The translations under genes and the position numbers were made by a program. Below the pieces are notes generated by a model. The model saw nothing but the letters and a program-made list of their open reading frames with translations, was not told where the DNA came from and searched no databases. Positions 1 through 11,815 of a stretch of 64,000 bases of DNA are shown here, one piece after another. The DNA lies in the NCBI GenBank assembly GCA_026075535.2, contig AP026539.1:6076001-6140000 (forward strand). The letters run 5' to 3'. The stretch's first letter is position 1, and each line of letters starts with the position of its first letter. Source of the DNA: Tricholoma matsutake. Taxonomy: Eukaryota > Basidiomycota > Agaricomycetes > Agaricales > Tricholomataceae.

Positions 1-151
1 GTTGCTGTTGTCCATTGTTGTTGTTGTTGTTGTCCATTGTTGTTGTTGTCCCTCATCATTGTTGTCATTGTCCCTCATCTCCTAGCCGTGTCCTTGCCAG
101 TTTCATTGTTTGTCTTTAAGACCTGTTACCACCCTGCGAGCAGATGCTCAC
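1..151. repeat. E-type module fragment next to the first LTR
   Basis: The window opens with GTT/GTCCATT microsatellite-like sequence. It then reads into an ACCCTGCGAGCAGATGCTCAC stretch holding the GAGCA-N2-TGCTC palindrome typical of the E modules found elsewhere here. The LTR begins directly after it, so the retrotransposon probably landed in an older E-type module. No coding signal is seen. Confidence 0.5.
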
Positions 152-577
152 TATAAGGGCAACCTAAGCCTCTAGCAAAGGGAAATCCAAAGTTAAAATT
201 ATACTACATAATACAGGCATTGGGGACACACCGAGCAAAGGGAAATCCGAAGAGAAAACTCTAAGGATCCCCTTGCTGATGCCCAGTATATGTGAAGACA
301 ACAAAAATCAAATATAACCTAAAAATAGAAAAAGGTGGAGATAGGCAGATCAAGGCCACTGAATGACATCATACCAAGGGATATGTGTCGGAAGGGGTAC
401 TCTGCCTCTAAATATAAAAGTGTCAACATGTACAAACATGATAGCAAGGGAAAATTAGTAATAAAATCTGGAAAAATCATAGAAAATGAAGAATAGAAGG
501 AAATGAGGTGGGGAAAAATATAGGATGAACATAAAAAATAGGAAAAACACACAGGGCACCCCCCTAGTCCCCTTACA
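152..577 (-). repeat. LTR (3' LTR of the chromovirus)
   Basis: On the minus strand it starts TGTAAGGG and ends CCCTTATA, so its termini are short inverted repeats. It carries a TATA-like TTTATATTTAG (plus-strand 409-419 region). It is 426 bp, about 57 bp longer than the other LTR, because it keeps a segment bounded by a repeated AGCAAAGGGAAATCC. Confidence 0.85.
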
Positions 578-588
578 TCACCCCCTCT

Positions 589-994
589 CTAAGATGCATC
601 GCCCCGATGCATTCGAAATTGCATACGACCAAAGTCCATGACTTGAATGCGACGCGGTGCAGCAGTGTGCCATCGGTGGAATTCCTTGATTAACCGAGGG
701 GCATTTACGTCAGATTCTTTGACCCTCATACCCATAACCCTTCCAATGTACCAAATACTGGAGTTTTCCTCGACGCAAATGGCTGTCCAAGATTGACTCG
801 ACTTCATATTGGGGTTCTCCCTCGATCACTGTAGGTGGTGGTGGTGGGTGTGAATGGCATCCCAGGAACAGATCTGGGGGAGCTGGAAGCAATTTGATGA
901 CATGGAAGACAGGATGGAGTCTGGACATGGAGGCTGGGAGGCATAGATGATAGGCATGCACTCCAACACACTTGACAATGGGGAAAGGTCCCAA
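589..994 (-). pseudogene. Chromodomain at the C terminus of the chromovirus integrase, frameshifted
   Basis: The first part reads [10 protein letters not shown] then [11 protein letters not shown], the core of a chromodomain, which in chromoviruses targets integration to methylated histone. A frameshift near plus-strand 710-720 moves the remaining helix (APRLIKEFHRWH) to another frame. It follows the integrase after an in-frame TGA at 1058-1060. The GPF-type linker (LLGPFPIV) just upstream is also recognisable. Confidence 0.8.
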
Positions 995-1057
995 GAGGCG
1001 ATGAGTGAGTTTCTTGGATGGACGTGTAGTGGAGACGTCACTGGAGTCAAGATAAAC

Positions 1058-2937
1058 TCAATCACCAACCTTGTACTGAGGGGTTGGGGAGTGGCGTTGG
1101 TTGTAAAATTGTGCCATGTCGTCCTTCACCTTTGCTAAGGCTGCCCTTGCCTCCTCCAAGCTATCCCTCATGCGTTCTGTGAACTCATTCACTGTCTCGA
1201 TGTGTGAGGGAGTTTGGTGAGGTTCAAATCCCATGCGTGGATGTCGTCCAGTGTCTAAGAGGAAAGGGGTCTGTTGAGTGGAAGCATGGACATGGTTGTT
1301 GTATCTGAACTCGGCCAAAGGAAGGAGATCGTCCCAATCATCCTGGTGTTCATTGACAAAGAGGCAGATGTACTGCTCCAGTTCCTGGTTGACTCGCTCC
1401 ATCTGGCCATCAGTTTGTGGGTGATAAGCGGTTGAAGCGAGGAGTTTGATCCCCAGGAGTCGGTACAGCTCACAAGTGAACTCTGCCATGAACTGAGGGC
1501 CACGATCAGAGAGGAAGGCACCAGGAAGTCCATGTAATTTCCACACGTGGTGGAGGTAGAGTCGAGTGGCACCTAGGGCACTGACAGTGGTGTGAGTGGG
1601 AATGAAGTGAGCGTGTTTTCCCACTGAGTCAACTGTGCACATCACTGCATCAAACCCATTTGACTCTGGCAATTCCACCACAAAGTCGACACTGACGACA
1701 TCCCAACAACTCTCTGGAACAGGAAGAGGGTGTAGCTCGCCAATAGGCTTGCGACGAGGAACCTTGGTGCATAAGCAAAGGTCACAAGTGCGACAATACT
1801 GACCAATGAGCCATGACATTTGTGGCCACCAATAGTTCTGTGAGGTGAGCTCCAAGGTCTTCCAGCATCCGGGGTGGCCAGCAATCTGTGAGTCATGGTG
1901 TTGGGATATGATGCGCCGGCGAAGATCTGGGTCATTGGGAACATAGATGCGATCCCTGAAATACAACAAGTCCTCCTTTTCAGCCCACTCTGCCGCACGT
2001 AAGGAAAGGGTCGATCCCTTCCTCAGTTCTTTAACAGCTCGGGCAACAACATCCTCATGTAAACCACTACAGTTTGCGTGACGAATGTCACGTAGGATGT
2101 CCCGCTCCTTGCCCTGGGGTGCGATGCCTTCCAGTGCCCGAATGGTGAATAGGTCTGGCTGCAACAGCACAATGTTTTGGTTGTCACCGCTGCCATCCCC
2201 ATGGTCTGCATGTCGGGATAGGGCATCGGTCTTCCCCATGCTGCGACCCAGATGGTGGTGCAAGGAGAAGTCGAATCTAGATAGATACAGGGACCAATGA
2301 GCTTGACGATGGTTCATTTTCTTGGCCGTCATGAAGTACTTGAGATTCTTGTGATCCGTCCAAATTTCCACCTTGTGTTGGGCACCCTCGAGGAAGTGTC
2401 GCCACTCCTCAAGTGCACACATTATCACCAACATCTCCTTGTCATGGATCTTGTAATTTTGCTCTACAGCACTAAGGCTTTTGGAGTAGAATGCAACAGG
2501 ATGCCACTTCTGGTCCTCCGGAGACTGCTGAGACAACACGGCGCCCGTCGCAAAGTCAGAACTGTCGGCTTCTACACAAAAAGGATGCGAATCGTCAGCA
2601 AAGGTAAGGATTGGAGTCGAAGTGACCATCTCCTTAAGCTTTTCGAACGCCTCCTGTTGTGCATTATCCCACCTCCATGCCTCCTTTCCTGTCAAGTCAA
2701 ACAGTGGTCATGCATGATGTGAGAAATCCTTGATAAAACGCCAATAGAAATTGATGAAGCCCAGGAAAGACTGCACCTCCTTCTTGTTCATGGGCATCGG
2801 CCAAGCTGTGACCCCGTTTACCTTGATAGGATCCATCTCCACTTGACCCTCCAAGATAATCAGGCTGAGAGGTACTCGATCTTGGTCCTTTTGAACTCAC
2901 ATTTGTCCTGACAAAGGTAGAGTTTGTACTGTCGAAG
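1058..2937 (-). pseudogene. Chromovirus RNase H and integrase part of pol
   Basis: From the N side: the end of the reverse transcriptase ([12 protein letters not shown]), then RNase H (FCVEADSSDFATGAVLSQ, ending near TDALSRHAD), then integrase. The integrase keeps an HHCC zinc finger (HHDSQIAGH and YCRTCDLC) and the catalytic D, D, E: Asp in VVSVDFVVE, Asp in LSDRGPQF, Glu in QMERVNQELEQ. The stretch 1058-2695 is open for 545 codons. It is bounded by TGA at 2708-2710 (HHA-stop-PLF) and TGA at 1058-1060 (VGD-stop-VYLD). A frameshift near 2865-2875 separates it from the upstream RT frame. This is the best-preserved part of the element. Confidence 0.88.
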
Positions 2938-4476
2938 TCACTCTAGGACGAGGTGCATGATGCGACGGTGCTCTTCAACTGTGCAAGTGAAGATGAGGAT
3001 GTCATCGAGATAGATGCAGACAATGCCTTCAAGGATGAGGTCATGGAAGATGTTGTTCATCTGAAAGGTGGCAGGGCTATTAGTAAGGCCAAAGAACATG
3101 ACAAGCGGTTCAAAAAGACCATGGTTGGTATGAAAGGCTGCCTTCCACTCATCTCCCTCCTTTATCCTCACATTATTATAGCCCCAATGGACATTGAGCT
3201 TGGTGAAGTATTGGGCTCCACGGAGCTGGTTTACAAGTTCGGAGATGAGGGGTAGTGGGTAGCAATTTTTGACCGTGATGTTGTTGAGCCTTCTGTAGTC
3301 TTGAACCGGTTGAAGTGAGCCATCCTTCTTCTTGACAAAGAAAAATGGAGAAGCCATGGGTGACTTCGATGGTCAAATACGTCCAGAGGCCAGGTGCTCA
3401 TTGATGAACTGGTCAAGCTGCCATTGTTCTTCCGGAGAGAGAGGATAGACCTTGCAGGATGAAGGGGTTGCGCTGGGGGTGAGTTTGATCGCGTGATCCC
3501 ATGGCTTGCGCGCAGGAAGAGAGTCGAATGACTCCTTGGAGAACATGTCTTCAAACTCATGGAGATGAGGGAGTAAGGAGTTAGTAGAGGATTTAGCAGC
3601 GTTGTTTTTGTGGAAGGCCTCGGCAAGGCGTTGGGATATGTTCGATGTGGCACACACCTCATGCGATGAGCGAATCGCAGTGTAGAAGATCCGATCACCC
3701 TCCTCCACTTCCTCTGGGTCCTCATCATCATCATCCGAGTCCGGCATTAGATCAGGAACCCCTTCCAATTCCACTTCAGGTATAGGCAGGGGTCCAGCAC
3801 GACACTTCTGAGTACGTCGTATTGCCGCCTTCTGTCCACGATGTTCTTGCCTGGCTTCTGTGAAACATGTCCGACAGTGGGATGGACATCAGCTCATGGT
3901 AACCTCCCCAGTACACCAGTCGACCTCTGGGTTATGGTCTCGAAGCCATGGATATCCCAAAATCACCTTTTGCTTTCCTAATTGAGTGACAGGAAAAAGG
4001 GCACGCTCACTATGATCTTTGTAATGGAGAACCAGGTCTGCAACCTCTCGGATGGCACCAGCTTCATTTGGGGATCCATCCACGTTATATACAGGTATCG
4101 GACGTGAGAGTGAGCGAGTATTTAGGTGATGTTGGTGTACCAGATGGGAATCAATGAAGAGACCAGTCGCACCAGAGTCCAGGAGCGCAGAGACACCGAG
4201 TATCTGTCCAGTGTCGGTCGTCTGCAGTTCAATGGCTAGGTTTAAGGAATGTGCAGAGGGAGTGGATGCCACAATATACTTGCGTGGTAGTTTACGCTCC
4301 CATGATTTAATTTTGGGACGTGGAGTAGAAGGAGAGATGGGGAGAGCAGGTATGTCTTTAGCCAACTTCAAAGGGTCAGAGAGGGGAGCAGTCACAGAAA
4401 TGGATTCATTCTCCGGGGATTCAACTGACAAGACTTCAAAGTGGTTATGGACAGGCAGTGAGGGCGTACGATTCAC
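2938..4476 (-). pseudogene. Chromovirus aspartic protease and reverse transcriptase part of pol
   Basis: The protease motif ALLDSGATGLFID lies about 90 residues into the 3889-4476 segment and is followed by ILGYPWLRDHNP. The RT segment has [25 protein letters not shown] and the catalytic YLDDILIF. The first catalytic aspartate box reads FTKLNV instead of the usual FTKLDV, an Asp-to-Asn change that would itself inactivate RT. In-frame TGA codons at 3889-3891 (MS-stop-CPSH), 3373-3375 (GRI-stop-PSKS) and 2938-2940 (VLE-stop-LRQ) fall where chromoviruses normally have Arg. The segment is in a different frame from gag. Confidence 0.88.
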
Positions 4477-4479
4477 TCG

Positions 4480-5591
4480 CTGCGAATAGGAAAATCCTGC
4501 TCCTCTACAACTTCCAACTCAATCTCCTCTGCAACTTGATCCTTCGCTTCCTCAACATCTACAAGCGCCAACAAATCTTGCAGGAGTTCATCTCATCCCT
4601 CGGGGGTGAGCATGCAGATATCCTGACAATGGGGACATGCTCCAGCCCTGTGTCCAGGTTCCCCACAACGGTAGCAGAGATCCAACTTATGTGCATGGCT
4701 GCGGGCTGCATCAACATCCATTGGTACTGGGACATTGATGGCTGGTGTGGGAGTTTGATGAACAGGAATGGGGTTAGGGCGGGGGAGGCTTCAATTGAAG
4801 GTGTAGGGCGTATGAGTGGTAGTTGGAGCATGGAATGCAGCATTAAACACCGCATTTGTGAGTTGGTTCTCGTCACAGAGTGAAGCAGCTTCATACCAAG
4901 CAAGAATATCATCGTCTGCTGGGCACCCTTCCAACATCTGTGCAATCTGGTCCTGAATTTCTCGGTTGAGCCCCCGTCGGAACTTCACCACCACTGGTAA
5001 CCCACTCCCATATCCTGCCATGTCCACCAAATCCTTGAACTCATCGATATAGTCGTCCACGGATCGATGTCCCTGGTGGTAAGCGGATGACTCAAGTCGT
5101 GTCACTGCTCGGTGGTGTTCATTGAGGGGGCAGAAGTGGCATACAAACTCAGCTCAAAAGTCACCCCAAGTGGAGAAAGGTAGAGAACTGAGTTCTTTAG
5201 TTTGACGTAGGATACGGTCCACATAGAGATAGGTGCGTTCAGATTTCATGTATGTGAAGGCCCAATAAATTTTTGCAGCCTCATCGACAAATTGATGCGA
5301 CTGGAGACTGATGTATAACTCACAGGAATTAAGGAATGCACGTCCCTGCGCACGTGCACCATTAAATTCAGTGGGGGGGGACGGTTTGATCTGGGCACGT
5401 TCCTTAGTGGACACGTTTGGCAAAACATCGTTGTTGGGTGCGCTTGGAGTCGTAAAGGGGGAACTATTGGTCATAGGGTTAGCCTGGAGGGTCCTAACGA
5501 AGTTTTCAATCGTAGATTTAAGCAAGTCAATTTGCATGCGCATTCCGGAAACGTCGCTTTCAAGCACATCGAAGCGTTCTGATGCGTCCAT
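4480..5591 (-). pseudogene. Chromovirus gag with CCHC zinc knuckle
   Basis: It starts at ATG 5589-5591 (MDASERFDVLES) with a predicted N-terminal coiled coil, then the capsid-like core (AEFVCHF, YIDEFKDLVDMAGYG, LNREIQDQIAQM), and a single CCHC knuckle, CYRCGEPGHRAGAC, near 4640-4672. The whole region stays in one frame, interrupted only by TGA at 5154-5156 (WGDF-stop-AEF), 4791-4793 (TFN-stop-SLP) and 4593-4595 (PEG-stop-DEL). Gag packages the RNA genome into virus-like particles. Confidence 0.85.
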
Positions 5592-5757
5592 GTCACTAGG
5601 GAGCGCATTTGGCGAAAATGGCGGCGTAATAAAGGCGAGATTATCTGGAATGGTGTGTAGGGACTCTGTGGAGCTTTGGGAAGCATCGTCCAGTCTGTAC
5701 CTGCCTATCTTGGGCAGCGCATTCGCAATTTTTGGGCCTTAGGGGAGAGTTTTCTAC

Positions 5758-6123
5758 TATAAGGGCAACCTAAGCCTCTAGCAAAGGGAAATCCGAAGAG
5801 AAAACTCTAAGGATCCCCTTGCTGATGCCCAGTATATGTGAAGACGACAAAAATCAAATATAACCTAAAAATAGAAAAAGGCGGAGATAGGTGGATCAAG
5901 GCCGCCGAATGACATCATACCAAGGGGTATGTGTCGGAAGGGGTACTCCGCCTCTAAATATAAAAGTGTCAACATGTACAAACATGATAGCAAAGGAAAA
6001 TTAGTAATAAAATCCAGAAAAATCATAGAAAATGAAGAATAGAAGGAAATGAGGTGGGGAAAAATATAGGACAAACATAAAAAATAGGAAAAACACACAG
6101 GGCACCCCCCTAGTCCCCTTACA
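5758..6123 (-). repeat. LTR (5' LTR of the chromovirus)
   Basis: It matches the LTR at 152-577 almost base for base but is 366 bp. It lacks about 57 bp between two copies of AGCAAAGGGAAATCC, which looks like a deletion by slippage between those repeats. The TATA-like TTTATATTTAG lies at about 5955-5970 on the minus strand. Confidence 0.85.
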
Positions 6124-6264
6124 CATAGCTACTTGACTGTTCATTAATATCAGATTCAACCAAATTTCCCAAGCAGTTGCTACAATTACTGTCAGATTAT
6201 CTCCAAATACCTGAAGAATACCCAAAATACCAATATTTTACTGATATTTCATAAATGTGTCTCA

Positions 6265-6560
6265 AGAGCCCACCAGCCAACAGGGATTCACAAGGGCTAT
6301 TTTGTGGACATATCTAGACCTATTATAGGATGGGAAAGTGTTCTTTGGGTGCTAGGTAGGGTGTGACAGATTTGGGGCAAAGTTGGGTTGAAGTTGGGTA
6401 TACAGGTATGAGGAGAAGTGGTGTATACAGAGTCCACCAGCCAACAGGGATTCATAAGGGCTATTTTGTGGACATATATAGACCTATTATAGGATGGAAC
6501 AAGTGTTCTTTGGGTGCTAGCCTGCTAGGTAGGGTGTGACAGATTTGGGGCAGATTTGGG
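6265..6560. repeat. Direct repeat, two copies of about 130 bp
   Basis: Both copies (about 6267-6385 and 6432-6558) run from CCACCAGCCAACAGGGATTC through ACCTATTATAGGATGG to GTGTGACAGATTTGGGGC. They differ by small substitutions and a 7-bp duplication (CTAGCCTG). Shorter fragments with GATATTTTACTGATATTTC also recur at 6225-6245 and 6655-6680. Confidence 0.75.
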
Positions 6561-9423
6561 TGTGCAGTATCTCAAAATATGGAGAATACTGATTTACTGA
6601 TATTTGGTGTGCTTCAAAATCAAAATATCTACACAGTTTCTTGGAATATGGAGAATACTGATATTTTACTGATATTTCAGAAATGTGGGATTCCCTGATG
6701 CATGTGTTTGCCATGAGAGTACAAGCCTGCTGGTGAAGTCTTCTTTGCATAAATGAAGCTGCAGATATGTGTAGGAATGGTGGTCTGTGGGCTCATGCTG
6801 ACTGGAGGTGATGACTGCAGGTCAGGACTGAGGAGGTCTGGAATGGTGAAACATGACAAAACATTTTCTACATGAACATTTCCAAGCTTACGGATCACTC
6901 TGCTGGGTGTCTAATAACATTATTAGCCATGGCAATTGCCAGGCATATGATAACTTTCATCTCCCTTAGATGTAGCTCTGTCCGTATTGCTTCATTGTGT
7001 TGCATGTGAGTAGTACAGTAGTAATATGATCTCTATGTCTTTTCAAACAAGCATTTTGGCTGCTGTGAGTTGAGAAAACTGAGGTGATGTTATTGGGTGG
7101 CAGTAGCACTGCCACAAGTTATCTGACAGTTATTAGCCATTCACTAATGCTATTGCTCCACACTCTGGATTCACAGTTGTATCCTCCAAAAAATACTATA
7201 ATTCATTTCCAATGTCTTTATTTCAATATCCCCTCTTGATCCCCTGCTGTAATCTAAAGATGACATTAAACTGTGCTCAAAGACATGTTTTGTTCTGGTA
7301 CCCCTCAATGATTTGCACACATTTATTTTTTACTAGGACAAGTGCTGGAAAGGGGGCCACAGCTACCAGGAAGACTTGTGGTATAGTATATAGTAATTAA
7401 ATGTAATTACAGAATTCTAGGGAATTGCTAGCTTCTCCCTGCATAAACTCAAATCATAGCCTGAATATTTCTGAGAATACTAGGCTTAGACTTTGCCTGT
7501 ACCATACATTGCAATATGCATATATTTCTAGGAGAATTGATTCACTTGTTCAGCAAAAGTACTTGTTACTGGCTTATTATCCATACTCAGGGGCACAAAA
7601 AAGCCATACTTAATTCATGGGTGCCCAATTGTGAAGAATTCCCTGCCCAATTCATGTGTTTCTAACCATACAACTCATGAGGAAAAGGATCTATCAATTC
7701 TTTCTGATTTTTAGTTCTTTTTTTGCATTTGCCTCTGTTGATACAGCTGTAGAGTGATCGGAAAACCCATTTCCACACCAAGAGCACACGACGAAGTTTA
7801 CTACCATTGATATTCTCATAATGCATAGCCTTCGGACTGACCCAGTATGCATTGTGACATTTATGGGCATGATGAAAATATGTCACAGGTGTGACAGTTC
7901 TGTGACCCCGCCAAAGTGTGACTTGATTCAACTGCCGACTCAGTGATAAAAGTCATCCGTCGGCGCTCTCACCACATACTTGAATAAATTGACAGGTGAC
8001 AGGGCAATTCAAGTGAGAAATCCATATTTGGGTATGACTGACTCAGATGCATGACACTGCTTCTCCAACTCTCTGGTTCTGAAACTACAACTCTGAAGAC
8101 AATTTCAACTTTCTTGATATGGTTGTTTGCATAAAGATCAAGTGCCATCTGTGACTGTCTTTGAAGCAAACCTTGCCCCCCAGGTGTTCATCATCTAGTC
8201 ATGGCCACTGAGCGAGGTTCTTATGCTGTGTCATCTGAGCAGGTTTCGTGGCTCCCAGTGTTCTCTTGTTAGTGTAGCCTGAGTGCTTCTGCCATAAAAT
8301 ATCACTGTAATTGACCCTGCATTATGGACAAAAATCATTCTAATAATACATAATTTGGTCGATGGACCTATGCATTATTCAATATGCATTATGGGCCCTA
8401 TCTCCCTGCATTCCATGGTGGTTCCGGTCCAACACAGGATGAGAATTATGCATGATTATGTTATGCATTATGAAAATATCAACTGTATGTCCAAGCTGCG
8501 AGATATGATGCTCAATCGCACAAACACTCTGGGTTCATCTATGCATCACATACTCACACAGTGATTGTTGACATTTTGGTGTTACCATTTCGCGCTCTCA
8601 GGGAGTCAGAGGTCCGTAAACAGAAATTCTATCAAACACCCAACTTGATGCAAAGGAACTAATATCCTGATCTATATGCTGTTTAAAGTGTACAAATAAT
8701 AATTACCCTGCAATATATGCTTACCATGCACACAAATGTCTGCTGCAAAATAGTGCAGGCAAGAATGTAAGTAATTCAAACACAGGTTCATTAAAAATCA
8801 TCTGATTTTAGCGCGTGGTCAAGTACTCGACATAATATTGTCACACCAAACCAAACAGCAGGTGTAGCGGTGTGAAGGACCCCAAGTGTAGCACGGGAGA
8901 ACCCCAAAATCTGACAGCTCCTCCAAACTTAGACCTGACTGGTATGGAGAACAGTAGTTGCATCCATGCGGTGGGTGGTTTTAGAGTGGCATTGTCGAGT
9001 CCTCATCTAGGGGTTGTCAACAACTGGGTAGGTTCTCTATTGCTGGTATGTCGCCTGTGCCCCCAGCAAGCGCAGAGAAAGTGCTGGATTGTCGTGAAGA
9101 TAGGTTAATTTTGTACCAAAGAAAAGCTAAATAAAGATTGATGAAAAACCAGGGACTGTTGAAAGCGGAGCTGTCAGCGCAAAAGCTGAGGAAGCACAAA
9201 GATTTGATGGAACACGTGGTAGATGCATCGCACGAAAAGATGTTGTTGTCGTGTTGAGAGGGATTGAATAATAAACTGTAAGCAATAAAAGGGAAATTAG
9301 CAACATGAAATATTGATGAATGGAAGAAAAAGGAAGGGTATACGGTGGCACAATGGTTCCGTTGCATGATGGAGCAGCATGACAAAATTCCCAGGAAGGT
9401 AGGGGCATCAGCAAACTCTGGAA

Positions 9424-9500
9424 ATCCCTGTAGACACTGTAGACACTGTAGACTTGCTGTAGACACTGCAGATTTGCTGTAGACTTTCTGCAGACACCAC
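9424..9500. repeat. CTGTAGACA minisatellite
   Basis: About eight imperfect copies of a 9-15 bp unit (CTGTAGACACTGTAGACTTG and variants) are arranged head to tail. Confidence 0.75.
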
Positions 9501-9699
9501 AGATGTCATAGTTATTTGGCAGTAACTTGGTAGTAGCAAACCTGTATATACGTAGATGCAGTAGATATGGTAGACAGTTTGTAGAACTCCAGATCCAGGA
9601 GTATACTGCAAGCAAAACTTGAGTGACTGTGAAACTCAGATTCTCTGAAGTTGATGTCCCAATCAATTTGTACTAATATTCTGAATGCAAAAGGTGTAC

Positions 9700-11157
9700 A
9701 TCAAATTACAAACTAGTCATACAAAATAATTTGAAGCTGCCCCCCCAGGGGAGGCAGCAGGTGCTATGTAACAAAAAACTGCACTTTGCTGGAGAGCAAG
9801 AGGGCAGGTGGAGGTGCTCAACCAGCGGTGACATGGCCATTAGTACCCAATCCTTGCAGCGGGATCCTCCCACCCTCCTCCCTTGCCCCATCCCCTGTCT
9901 TTGTGGCTGATCCACAGGTCCAAACCACCCCATGAGCAGATGCTCGTAGGTGTGGGGCCAGTGTGGTTGTTTTCTTCCCTTGCCCTCCCAGTGTTGTTCC
10001 CCCTCCCCGGTGTCTCCCTTACCTCATGGCAGGGGTGGGTGGTATCATCCCCTGCTTCCCTTGCCTGTCCTCCACCTCCCAGTCATCCATGTGTACCTGC
10101 ACCCCGTATCCACCCTGCGAGCAGTTGCTTGCAGCAGTAGTGGTGTTGTTGGCAGCATTGTTTGGTGGTGGTTGGCCCTGGCCCATGTTGGCAGTGTTGG
10201 TGCTCGTGGGCTTGGGGGCACATGCTCAATCATCCTCTGTCCTCATCATGTTATGAGGAAGACATAAGGCAAGGAAAAAGGTGTCCAAATCACAAGCATC
10301 TGCTCATAGGGTGTTTAAGGGGAGGGGGAGGGAGGGAGGGGACAATGGACAAACACCGCCACCAACATACAATGCACCACCCACCACCAGCCTCATGAGC
10401 AACTGCTCATGGGGTGGACAGTGGGTGGAACAATGAGGAGGGAGGGGAGACAAGGGAGGGGAGGGAAGCCACAGGGGAGGTGAGGTGAGGGAGGTGAGAC
10501 ACGATGGAGACAAGAGGGAGGGGAAACAATGGGACAGGGCTGACGAGACAGCTGACACAATGCACCACCACCCCCTCCCCCCTGTTTTGCGGGAGGGTGG
10601 GTTTTTTTGTAGAATTTAAAATAGTATAATTAAATAGTATAATTAATTCTCCCCCCAAACATGGGGTTTTTTTTTAAATCTATATTAGTTATCTACTCCC
10701 TCATGAAGATGCAAGGGCTCAACAAATTTTTTTCGAGCTCTCATGAGAGAGGTTAAAAATAAGTGAACTAATCCTAAGTGCTTTAAATGGACTTTATATT
10801 ACATGTTTATTAATGCTCCTGTGGCTCAACTGGTTGAGCACTTGTTTGGTGGTCTTGTCATTTATATTCCAAGGTCTGGGGTTCAATCCCTGCTCTGCCC
10901 ATTTATTTTGTAAGCACTTTCACCAAGTTAAGTCTTCTAAAATGGTGTGGTATTCCGACTACCTGTTGGAATTGCATAGGACTTTACTCAGAATTTACTA
11001 TGAATTTCTTGGAAATAAAAGTACATGGTCATCAAGATACATTCCAATTGGATTCCTATCAGACTCCTAGGACTAGTATTGGACTAGTAGGACTCCTATC
11101 AGAAAACTTGGACTCCTAGGACTCTGATAGGAATATGGGGGGGAGTGCAAAGTCTTG
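9700..11157 (+). mobile_element. E-family element, right-hand part (left end not found)
   Basis: The order is the same as in the complete copy at 37188-39073. It begins with GC-rich module sequence carrying GAGCA-N2-TGCTC palindromes (9931, 10115, 10293, 10394). Next come hairpins followed by poly(T) (10570-10612 and 10650-10676), then a tRNA-like head (10817-10900). A tail rich in GGACTCCTAGGACTC-like short palindromes follows (11040-11130), and the terminus reads GGGGGGGAGTGCAAAG. No left terminus or target duplication was found, so the left boundary is approximate. Confidence 0.5.
10817..10900 (+). repeat. tRNA-like head of the E element (SINE-like)
   Basis: An A-box-like TGGCTCAACTGG and a B-box-like GGTTCAATCCC, about 50 bp apart, match RNA polymerase III internal promoters. 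The acceptor stem does not pair, so this is tRNA-derived sequence and not a tRNA gene. It points toward the element's right terminus. Confidence 0.6.
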
Positions 11158-11699
11158 TGTACCCAGATGATAGAAGTTGTAGAGGATGGATCGAGTAAGA
11201 CAGGGAACCCTATGGAAATCTGGGGCAGGGTTTACTTGATGTGTCATACCAAGTGGGGAGCAGAAAGGACTTGGCTTCAACTTATAAGAAGTTGTGCCCT
11301 TCTCCTCATCAAGTGTCCTAATTTCAAGGCAAGGGTAAGGAAGATGACCAGAGGTCTGGAGTATTTCCAGAGAGGATGAGCAAGAGTTTGAGATTGACTT
11401 AAGAACATAATTGGAGTTTAAAAGAGGATAGGATTAAGTGGGAGACTTGGTTGATTTACAAACTGCTGATACAAGACAAAAGTAGCTAGCTTAAATACTA
11501 AAGTCCAGAGGTGATAGGGGTTTCCAAGGCTGTGATAATTGCAAACTGGCTTCCGAGATAAATAACCTGAAACCATTTCATCGAATTGGAAATAATGGAA
11601 TTTCACCTCTAGGCAGTGCTGCTGATAGGAGGTGGGTTGTGGTGCAAGGTGGCCAGGAAGGGAGCGGAAAACGATCAGAAGTCTGGTCAGGAGAATCAG

Positions 11700-11815
11700 T
11701 CTTGACAGGTGGTCACAGAGAGCTTCACCCATTCAGTCAACATCAATTTTTTGGCTGCATCAGAATTCTTCATAGCTACATCAACAAGTTCAGGTTCAGG
11801 CAGGCGGCAGTGGCA
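11700..11815 (-). pseudogene. Continuation of the split gag/protease reading frame
   Basis: On the minus strand this piece reads LPEPELVDVAMKN then LTEWVKLSV, ending in TGA near 11700. It continues the protease frame that stops at 14041 (LIDTDLVMTLGLR), so the 2.2-kb element between them interrupted one gene. Further downstream the frame dissolves. Confidence 0.65.

Larger units (their letters stand above)
152..6123 (-). mobile_element. Ty3/gypsy chromovirus LTR retrotransposon, degenerate
   Basis: Two near-identical LTRs (152-577 and 5758-6123) flank gag, protease, reverse transcriptase, RNase H, integrase and a chromodomain, all on the minus strand in the order expected for Ty3/gypsy chromoviruses. 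A purine-rich tract adjoins the 3' LTR on the minus strand (578-592). The five bases outside the two LTRs do not match (CTCAC versus CATAG), so no target duplication survives; inter-element recombination or end decay could explain this. At least eight TGA codons and two frameshifts break the coding region, so this copy cannot be autonomous. Confidence 0.9.
6124..9700. other. Region with no recognisable gene
   Basis: Only short, unconvincing reading frames occur here. The stretch holds a direct repeat (6265-6560), an inverted pair around 7805 and 8460 rich in ATGCATTATG, and a CTGTAGACA minisatellite (9426-9500). I could not assign the rest; it may be decayed mobile DNA. Confidence 0.6.
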
